From SCTG01 sp964384595 (GTDB taxonomy: Bacteria > Nitrospirota > Nitrospiria > Nitrospirales > NS-4): 64,000 nucleotides of DNA. Position numbers and translations under genes: made by a program. The stretch spans positions 18,661-82,660 of the forward strand of contig CAYLLY010000002.1 in the NCBI GenBank assembly GCA_964384595.1, read 5' to 3'. Positions within the stretch are counted from its first letter, which is position 1; every line of letters starts with the position of its first letter. Shown piece by piece: positions 26,485-33,082 of the stretch. Under the pieces are notes generated by a model. The model was not told where the DNA came from. It did no database searches and worked only from the letters and a program-made list of their open reading frames with translations.

Positions 26485-27446
26485 GGTTCCATCAAGCGAC
26501 GGGCGAAAGCTTTGCCTCGTCGAAGGAGCGCACCCGGCGCCCGACGCGCCAGCGATTTCCCGACATCCACCAAAGCTTTGCCTCGTCGAAGGAGCGCACC
26601 CGGCGCCCGGCGCGCCAGCGATTTCCCGAAATCCACCAAGGAAGCGAGCGTGATACTGTCTTCAATCTGAGCGGGAAGAATGTCTTCGGGTGGATAGATT
26701 ATCCTCATGAAGCCGAGTTGGTCTGAATTAGACTGCACCTGTGCAACGCTGTGCAGGTTGTTATATTTCCAGATCACTAAATCGCCTGGAGCCACAGACA
26801 CATCGGTGCCAAATACGACAAAGCTGCCGTCATTGCATTCCAAACGGAAACCAATGCCGTTGTAGTCAACACCTTTCTCGCTGAGAAATAATGTCGCTTG
26901 CAGACGCGAAGGGTCGAACTGATTCTTTTCCATGCGGCGTTCATACTCTGCATAGTCGCGATGAGCTGTTATCTCAAACGTGGGATTGCGCGAGATGATG
27001 AGACGGTAGCTTACTGCCTTCGCCCCGCCAGGAAGCATCTCAGCAAAGGCATTACGTCCGGAGATCCTGTTCCGCAGCATGTGAACCGATATAGATGCTT
27101 CCTGCGTAACTTCATCCAGCGGCGGGTTCCACAGAAAATTGTAAAATACGCGACTGCCATCAGGGTATTCATAGGAGAAATTCTGGCATCCGACCCTAAA
27201 CTGCTCTTTGCTGCGGAATCCCTGATGCGCGAACTTGGGATCGACGCTTGTCCACATTTCCCGGATATGGGTCACTGCCTCGGGAGTTAGAAAGTTCCGG
27301 AAAATAAAATAACCGTCCCCAGTCGAATGGTAGATTTTCATGCGGATTTCGTGCAGTTGCGCATCAGGAATGCAAAGGCTCGTCGCGGTAAAGATCGGTG
27401 TCTCGGCTGCTATTAGCGATCGTTCAATTGATTTAGATATACTCAT
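26481..27446 (-). CDS. PhyH-like 2-oxoglutarate/Fe(II) dioxygenase with duplicated C-terminal peptide
   Basis: A 321-residue protein. HRD in the segment EITAHRDYAEYE (about 158-169) matches the HxD iron motif; NNLHSVAQVQ near 230 supplies the distal His, and GFMRI a candidate 2-oxoglutarate-binding Arg. GDGYFIFRNFL near 43 is the usual PhyH N-terminal strand. The probable reaction is hydroxylation of a sugar or acyl substituent. The last 50 residues contain a 22-residue unit twice (DFGKSLARRAPGALLRRGKA, then DVGKSLARR...), very basic, encoded by a 66 bp tandem repeat. The gene overlaps the end of wzm by 14 bases and is followed in ATGA overlap by the methyltransferase. It looks intact. Confidence 0.75.
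   Translation of the reverse strand: MSISKSIERSLIAAETPIFTATSLCIPDAQLHEIRMKIYHSTGDGYFIFRNFLTPEAVTHIREMWTSVDPKFAHQGFRSKEQFRVGCQNFSYEYPDGSRVFYNFLWNPPLDEVTQEASISVHMLRNRISGRNAFAEMLPGGAKAVSYRLIISRNPTFEITAHRDYAEYERRMEKNQFDPSRLQATLFLSEKGVDYNGIGFRLECNDGSFVVFGTDVSVAPGDLVIWKYNNLHSVAQVQSNSDQLGFMRIIYPPEDILPAQIEDSITLASLVDFGKSLARRAPGALLRRGKALVDVGKSLARRAPGALLRRGKAFARRLMEP
26506..26637. repeat. 66 bp tandem direct repeat, two copies, inside the PhyH gene
   Basis: Copy 1 is 26506-26571 and copy 2 is 26572-26637. By eye the copies differ at two positions only. The unit is 22 codons and keeps the reading frame, so the protein gains a duplicated arginine-rich segment near its C-terminus. Near-identity between copies points to a recent slippage or unequal-exchange duplication. 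Confidence 0.9.
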
Positions 27447-28233
27447 TGATCAATACCTTTGTGCGGTTGACGACCCAGGCGCCCGTGACAAGAGCAGCGC
27501 TTGTAATGCTCACGAAAATCAACCAACTGATGGGATGAAAGGTACCTAGGAGCACATCGCGAAACGCGATGACCACATGCGCCAGAGGGTTCAACAAGAT
27601 GAATTGCCAGAACCGTTCGCCGACCATTTGCTCGGACAACAATACAGGCGAGAAATAGATCATTAGACCCAGCAGCACCGAGACGATCTCACGCAGATCC
27701 TTGAGTAGCACACCAGCGATCATCAGTATCCAGGACAGTCCGAACATCAGCCCCGCAAGCAGTAGTAGGGGCAGCGGTATTAGAATAATACTCCAGGCCA
27801 AATGACCGGTCACTGAAGCAAGCAGCAGATAAACGACAAGTACGATCGCAGGACTGAGTGCACTTGCCAGCAACGCCGTCAACGGCAAGGTTTCGATGGG
27901 ATAGATGACCTGCTTCAAGGTCTCCATTCGGTCTCGCACCAGGGACGGTGCTTCCTCAAGAGCTCGCTGCAGTATCTGCCAGGCAACGATGCCAGAGAGT
28001 ACATAAAGAGCATAGTCGAACGCTCCAGCATTCGGCGCCAAGCGCGCACCAAAAACGTAGGATACAATGACAACGTAGGCAACAACCTGCACAAATGGTC
28101 TGAACAGCAGCCAGCCCAAGCCGAGGATCGCTCCTTTATTGGCCACCTTGAGTTCGCGCGCCGCCATAGCACGAGCAAATGGCCAGTTGTTCACAAGCGA
28201 CGAAAAGACGCGGCCTGCCGCTCCCGCAGTCAT
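27433..28233 (-). CDS. wzm: Wzm: polysaccharide ABC exporter permease
   Basis: A 266-residue ABC-2 type permease of the Wzm/TagG family, the membrane partner of Wzt. The N-terminal ARELKVANKGAILGLGW matches the conserved cytoplasmic interface helix (R-x-x-K-x-x-y-K-x-s-x-L-G-x-x-W in relatives). Six hydrophobic segments follow, with YPIETLPL after the second and NPLAHVVIAFRD between later ones, a hallmark of the family. It exports a completed lipid-linked polysaccharide across the inner membrane. It is encoded after the unknown membrane protein (4-base overlap) and before the PhyH gene, not directly beside wzt. Confidence 0.92.
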   Translation of the reverse strand: MTAGAAGRVFSSLVNNWPFARAMAARELKVANKGAILGLGWLLFRPFVQVVAYVVIVSYVFGARLAPNAGAFDYALYVLSGIVAWQILQRALEEAPSLVRDRMETLKQVIYPIETLPLTALLASALSPAIVLVVYLLLASVTGHLAWSIILIPLPLLLLAGLMFGLSWILMIAGVLLKDLREIVSVLLGLMIYFSPVLLSEQMVGERFWQFILLNPLAHVVIAFRDVLLGTFHPISWLIFVSITSAALVTGAWVVNRTKVLINEYI

Positions 28234-29843
28234 GGCGCACTCACTTCATCAACCGCAATTGGAGCAGGCTGGGCAACCGCTGGCACAGCGTAGGCAACGT
28301 AATAGTCCGATTCCGCGACTTTCCGAAGCTGCGTGTAGTCGTAATCCCAGCCGACGATATTACGCAGTTGTTTGGTTATCACAGTCAATCCGATCACATA
28401 GGTGACGCCATATTCTTCAAATAAAGGCCACCAATTCTTCTTAAGAAGTGGAACATCTTCAACGAATTTTTCATACAAGGAAGGCGTAACCGCAGCCCCC
28501 TGGTACATCAGCACACGGCAGGCTGGAGCCCGCATCCAGATACTGCCCCCCAGTGTGAAGGGTATCGGAAACACGGTATCTTTATCGCGGAGCCCCAGTG
28601 GGGCGAGAAAAGTTGCCAGTTCATCATGCTTGGGGCAAGGGAAACACTGCCATTGGTAATAAAACCACAACGTGAGCAAGCCAACTGAACAGAAATAGGC
28701 CGGTATCAGCAGATGATTGAGTTCCGGGCTGACTATCTTTACCGCATAAAGAGCGAGGAAGAACGGAACACCCAGGGCCAAGTTGAATTCGATGTAACGC
28801 GCTGCCTCACCGAAATGATTGAACAATTTAGTCGAGGTTAGAAGGTAGACGGCAAGCGTCGCCAGCACAATGGCAAACAGAGGCGGTGCCGCCAGCACAG
28901 GCCATATGAGAAAAACGCTGACAAATAAAATGATATTGGGATGTTGCAGGAGTAAGCGAGTCGGCTCACCGGTCGCTAGTTCGTTGAGGCGAGCTTGCAG
29001 AGCGATGCCGCGCCCGAAGACACGCCGCCAATTCACGAATCGGCTGAGCGCCGGTTGAATGAAGGCGCTTCGCTTGGTATGGCGATTGTAGGCTTGGGCT
29101 AATGTTACCATGTGCCGCAGGCCCCGTAGAAAATATCCGCGATCGAGCAGCAGCGCGCCGACAAAGGCCGCAGCCAAGACTAGCAAAGGCGTCCCGTCGA
29201 ACAAGAACAGGGCAACAAGCGGTGTAGTGAAAGTAACCGTTTGACGACCGAAGATCGAAGAGATGCCCACAAGCGCGCCGACGAACACTGCCAAGGCCAG
29301 GGACAATTTGTCGCCGAAGCCGACCCCAACGGCCAGCAACAAAAAGAACCAGCTGCAGCTCAATTGCGCAAGCAGGCGCTCTGACAGCGAAATATAGAGG
29401 ATCGCATTTGCGTTGAAGACCAAATTTGAAACCGAGACAAGATAAAAGGCTGCAGCCCACACCACGAGATTGTGTTCTTGAGTCAGAAGAAGATTCTTTT
29501 CGATATAATGCACGTACATAACAAAACCGGCAAACGACACCGCAAAGATACCGAGGCTGGGCAGATACTGATACCTTTTGATCCAGTCCAGCGGCAATAG
29601 CGAAGCCAGGCGGTGAAATGCGATGGGATAACTGTCTGGTTCCTCTTGCATGAGGAAGGCCGGCACTCCTGAATACCGTCCGTTTTGTTTGAGGGTGTGG
29701 ATGACGGCATAATGCAGCGCTGAATCCCACACGATGCCCTGCCTGAACCATTTGCGATAAATGAAAATAATGCACCCACGGACCAGTAGAGATGCCACTG
29801 CTGCATAAATGGCGAGGCTTCCGTACTCAATAACTGAATCCAT
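28230..29843 (-). CDS. Polytopic membrane protein, possibly GT-C-like
   Basis: A 537-residue protein I do not recognise by family. It has roughly 10-12 hydrophobic segments and a hydrophilic C-terminal tail of about 140 residues. An early extracytoplasmic loop, WDSALHYAVIHTLKQ followed by DSYPIAFHRLASLLP (about 40-84), resembles the Asp-containing first loop and the YPpgfH pattern of GT-C glycosyltransferases, so use of a polyprenyl-phosphate sugar is possible. Alternatives are a polymerase-like or hypothetical transport protein. It overlaps wzm by 4 bases, so it probably belongs to the same export/modification module. Composition is AT-richer than the flanks. Confidence 0.6.
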   Translation of the reverse strand: MDSVIEYGSLAIYAAVASLLVRGCIIFIYRKWFRQGIVWDSALHYAVIHTLKQNGRYSGVPAFLMQEEPDSYPIAFHRLASLLPLDWIKRYQYLPSLGIFAVSFAGFVMYVHYIEKNLLLTQEHNLVVWAAAFYLVSVSNLVFNANAILYISLSERLLAQLSCSWFFLLLAVGVGFGDKLSLALAVFVGALVGISSIFGRQTVTFTTPLVALFLFDGTPLLVLAAAFVGALLLDRGYFLRGLRHMVTLAQAYNRHTKRSAFIQPALSRFVNWRRVFGRGIALQARLNELATGEPTRLLLQHPNIILFVSVFLIWPVLAAPPLFAIVLATLAVYLLTSTKLFNHFGEAARYIEFNLALGVPFFLALYAVKIVSPELNHLLIPAYFCSVGLLTLWFYYQWQCFPCPKHDELATFLAPLGLRDKDTVFPIPFTLGGSIWMRAPACRVLMYQGAAVTPSLYEKFVEDVPLLKKNWWPLFEEYGVTYVIGLTVITKQLRNIVGWDYDYTQLRKVAESDYYVAYAVPAVAQPAPIAVDEVSAP

Positions 29844-29951
29844 GCCCTGTCTTCGATTGGATCGACTGTGCAGCTTGCCTCAGGCAAATCTGCGTAGCTT
29901 GACTTCGTGAAAGAAAGCAGGATCTAGAAACCTGGTGCGAAGAGCTGGATT

Positions 29952-31052
29952 TCAACCCCCACGATGGCTTGGTGCATGCATCAGAAAGTCGGTTAGCTTG
30001 ACGCGGCTATAGGCAAAATGTCCGTCGGCATTTCTCTCCCAAACGTTGGTGTAAGCATCCCATAGATCGCAACGTTGACAAACTGGGTAGTCATCGAGCT
30101 CAAGCTTGCGGTGAGCTTCGCGAAACTTGCGGAAAGCCGCGGATTGCCAAATCACATCGAGCGGTTGTTCGTTGATGTTGCCGATGATTTCGTCCTTAGT
30201 TTCTTTGTGCCAATGGTATATGTAGCACGGCATCACATCACCGTTCGAGCGGATTGCAGTCGAGTACCAAGGCTGGATACAGGGATACCGATTCTCGTTT
30301 TTCGTCTTTTCGTGCAGCGGCGTCATGCCATCGATCTCGCGCCCGAGATTGTAAAGAGGTCGCACAAAGGCATAGTCAACGTACTGAGACCAGTGTTCCA
30401 GAAATGCCTCGAGCGTGTACTTGCTCTCCTTGGACTCCATCATAAAGGTCTGGATGTAAGGTTTATCCGACTTCAGTTCCTGCCTGATCTGCCACGCGCG
30501 CCGGATGTTTTCACAAATTCGATCGAAAGACTTAGCCCCAGTTATCATCTCGTGATCCTTGGCGTTCTGAGCGAACAGGCTGATCTGGAGGTTGTCTAGG
30601 CCACTGTCGACAAGCGCACGAAATATTTCCTCAGTCAACATCAGTCCGTTGGTGGAAATAACCGAATTCACCAAAGGACGCTGCTGCTTCATGTATTTGA
30701 CGAATTCAGGCAAGGATTTGAACAGTAGCGTCTCGCCAATCGCCGAAATGTCAAAGCTGTAATAGGAATCGTTGGGAATACAGGCAACGATGTTCTTCAG
30801 AGTCTCGAAGCTCATCTCTGAGCCCTGTCTGTACATGTCCCGCACTTCCGTTTCGGCATACGGACACATTTTGCATGCGAACATGCATGTCTCTTCATTA
30901 AAGGAAATATTGATTACTCGAGGTAGCCACTCGTTGTAAAGGAAGAGCTTTTGTCCAGCCATCGTCTGCCTCAGGAAGTTCGCTGCAAATCCCTTCAACG
31001 ATCGTGTGGACACCAACTTCTCGAACACACTCGTTTCCTTAACGTGGCTCAT
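29952..31052 (-). CDS. Radical SAM protein with SPASM-like C-terminal domain
   Basis: A 366-residue protein. CMFACKMC (Cys 56, 60, 63) is the radical SAM CxxxCxxC motif that binds a 4Fe-4S cluster and SAM; EMSFETLKN and AIGETLLFK follow as expected. The C-terminal part has further cysteines in CIQPWYS, MPCYIYHW and YPVCQRCDLW, resembling a SPASM/twitch auxiliary cluster site. Such proteins occur in glycan clusters and can epimerise or rearrange sugars; no substrate can be assigned. The gene lies alone between two gaps of about 108 and 81 bases, in the AT-richer region. RBS-like AAAGGG precedes the ATG. Confidence 0.82.
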   Translation of the reverse strand: MSHVKETSVFEKLVSTRSLKGFAANFLRQTMAGQKLFLYNEWLPRVINISFNEETCMFACKMCPYAETEVRDMYRQGSEMSFETLKNIVACIPNDSYYSFDISAIGETLLFKSLPEFVKYMKQQRPLVNSVISTNGLMLTEEIFRALVDSGLDNLQISLFAQNAKDHEMITGAKSFDRICENIRRAWQIRQELKSDKPYIQTFMMESKESKYTLEAFLEHWSQYVDYAFVRPLYNLGREIDGMTPLHEKTKNENRYPCIQPWYSTAIRSNGDVMPCYIYHWHKETKDEIIGNINEQPLDVIWQSAAFRKFREAHRKLELDDYPVCQRCDLWDAYTNVWERNADGHFAYSRVKLTDFLMHAPSHRGG

Positions 31053-31133
31053 TTAAAACCCTTTCTATCCAACAAGGACTTATTCTCTTTGTTCTCCCAG
31101 AAGACCCGGACTGGAGACAGTGTTCAAGAACTT

Positions 31134-31988
31134 TCACCCTCGCTTGGCGATGATTTCGTAGACACCGGTTTCTCCCTCGTATTCACCCTGAAAGAATGGA
31201 GGAGTGGTCATCCCACTAATTTCTTCACGGCCCAACATTCCCTCAGCTGCACACCGAATGTCTCGGAAACCCAGATCCCTCAGCGCGCTCTCAAGCCCTG
31301 CGGGCTCGATAAGCACATCCAGGCCTTCTTCTGCAGGATATCCAGCATTATATAACCACGTATTATGTAGAACTTTTCCGGCTCTACATTTGGGGTCGTA
31401 GCCCTCCACCTTGTTGTACTCTGAAGACCAGAGATGCTTGTACCACCCAAGTCCATTCGCATTCAAATAAAGAATACCCCCGGGGCGCAGTACACGAGTA
31501 AGTTCCGCCAAGCTTTCCCGCCATCGTGTTAGGAAGATAACACCGTAACAAAATGCCGCATCAAACCTACCGTCACCGAATGGCAGGGCTTCAATGCGCG
31601 CCCAGCGTATGTCCATGTTTGCCAGTCCTAACACGCGAGCCAGGGTCCGCAAAAAATGCAGCCGGTCGCCGGCGGTATCCACTGCGGTGACATGACCGTT
31701 TGCTTCTGCCAACGCCAGCGACCACTGCCCAAAACCGCAGCCTGCATCAAGGACTCTTGTATGGCCGATGAAACCATATTGCTTGAGCCGCGCGGCGTAC
31801 TTATTCGTGTCGTCTGTGTAAACGCGCTCAAGGAATGACGCCGAATTCTGATCAAGAAGCGGCCTTGCTTCCTCGATCACTGAAGCAATGGTCCGCATCC
31901 TCAAGGCACTTGGAGTCACAGCAACAACCCCTTTCGATTTTTCTTGATCGGCGACGTCAGGCACCGCGCACCATCTTCTCCCACTCAA
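31134..31988 (-). CDS. Class I SAM-dependent methyltransferase
   Basis: A 284-residue methyltransferase. VLDAGCGFGQ (79-88) is motif I, TAVDTAGDRL motif II, AAFCYGVIFL motif IV and LRPGGILYLNANG motif VI. An N-terminal helical part of about 70 residues precedes the Rossmann fold. The start ATG overlaps the NAD-binding protein's stop by ATGA, so the two are co-translated. Role inferred as methylation in the same modification path as its partner; a C- or N-methyltransferase cannot be excluded. Confidence 0.82.
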   Translation of the reverse strand: MSGRRWCAVPDVADQEKSKGVVAVTPSALRMRTIASVIEEARPLLDQNSASFLERVYTDDTNKYAARLKQYGFIGHTRVLDAGCGFGQWSLALAEANGHVTAVDTAGDRLHFLRTLARVLGLANMDIRWARIEALPFGDGRFDAAFCYGVIFLTRWRESLAELTRVLRPGGILYLNANGLGWYKHLWSSEYNKVEGYDPKCRAGKVLHNTWLYNAGYPAEEGLDVLIEPAGLESALRDLGFRDIRCAAEGMLGREEISGMTTPPFFQGEYEGETGVYEIIAKRG

Positions 31989-33082
31989 TCGGCGCGCAGC
32001 CGGGAGTACGATGGCGAGTCAGGTGTTGTAGCGAACGCTTGACAGATAGGATGCATCAACGCCTCGGCCTCTGCATCCGTCGCGGCAAGACCTCGACCTC
32101 TGGCTCTCGCAAGCAGTTCTCCGACTTTCAGACCACCTAGGTGTAGATCGATAAGTGGCTGTGGTCCAACATAGGCTGTCGTCACGCTCATGTATCCGGC
32201 TCGCGCGAAATATTGGGGTGCTACCAGGAGGCCAGCTGCGACCAAGTCCGCCTGATCAACCTTTCCAGCGATGTGGATGACCGCCAAACCAGGATTCAAG
32301 GTTGCGAGCATCCGTCCATCCAGGTGTCCTTTGGGTCCCAACAGAAGACTCCGGTTACGATGCTCCGCCACTATCAAGGCATCGGCCTCAGCAATTACCG
32401 ATTCCATCTCCGGTGTATCAAGGCGATCTCCACCGAAGGGATCGATCTGTCGCACGTCCGCAGCAAGTTCCGACAAGGACTGCGTGAGGGCTAGACCGAA
32501 AGCGCCCCCGCCAACGACGACGAGACGACACCGCACGAGCTCTATACCGCACTCGAATAACAAACGCATCGCGACAGGACCCAAATAAGACATAGTTCCC
32601 AACTCAGGTACTCTTTCGTTGGTCCCGAGCACTGGGATTCCAAGCTGCCGGCAGACCGACAGATCAACATCTTCCTCGCGCAATTCCCAGGTCTCGAACA
32701 TCAGCGAGACGACAGCGGTGGACTTGAGCCGCCCTAATAACGTAGCATCGAGCGGACGAACGAAGCCCAGATTGGTGACGATGTCGGCCTCTGAAACGCC
32801 GGGGTGGTCGCGTATTGAAATGACTTTGACACGTCCTCCTAAGCCCCAGGCTTCCGCTATCTCCATCGTTTGCGCTTGCGCCTCCTCAAGCGTACCGTAC
32901 CAAGACTCGCGAGAGAGTGCATATACACGCCGTGCTCCGGCCAATGCAGCGAGAGAGGCAGTCAGGGCGTAGGGTCCCGTCGCTGCCTCGGTTAGTACGA
33001 CGAGATCAGTCAAATCTAAATGCAGTGCCTCGATGCTACGCCGGGCGAGACGCCAGCAACGTTTGACATTCAGGCTATGCAT
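31985..33082 (-). CDS. NAD(P)-binding Rossmann protein of unknown function
   Basis: A 365-residue protein I cannot place in a named family. GGGAFG (191-196), after a strand of VVV residues, is a dinucleotide-binding loop, and the fold appears to be two Rossmann-like halves, as in D-2-hydroxyacid dehydrogenases or S-adenosylhomocysteine hydrolase. The N-terminal half has TEAATGPYALTASLAALAGA and NERVPELGTM. No catalytic His or Lys set could be assigned with confidence. ATG 33082 gives an 8-base overlap with the AsnB 4 stop; the frame is open for 27 more codons upstream. It overlaps the methyltransferase by ATGA. A dehydrogenase or ligase-independent step on a modified sugar is speculation. Confidence 0.62.
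   Translation of the reverse strand: MHSLNVKRCWRLARRSIEALHLDLTDLVVLTEAATGPYALTASLAALAGARRVYALSRESWYGTLEEAQAQTMEIAEAWGLGGRVKVISIRDHPGVSEADIVTNLGFVRPLDATLLGRLKSTAVVSLMFETWELREEDVDLSVCRQLGIPVLGTNERVPELGTMSYLGPVAMRLLFECGIELVRCRLVVVGGGAFGLALTQSLSELAADVRQIDPFGGDRLDTPEMESVIAEADALIVAEHRNRSLLLGPKGHLDGRMLATLNPGLAVIHIAGKVDQADLVAAGLLVAPQYFARAGYMSVTTAYVGPQPLIDLHLGGLKVGELLARARGRGLAATDAEAEALMHPICQAFATTPDSPSYSRLRAD

Noticed and set aside
26506..26637. The 66 bp repeat as a CRISPR-like or regulatory repeat
   Set aside because: Only two adjacent copies without spacers, in frame inside a coding gene.
29878..29905. Small inverted repeat (TTGCC-TCA-GGCAA) between the membrane protein and radical SAM genes as a terminator
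   Set aside because: A 5 bp stem with no following T-run is too weak.
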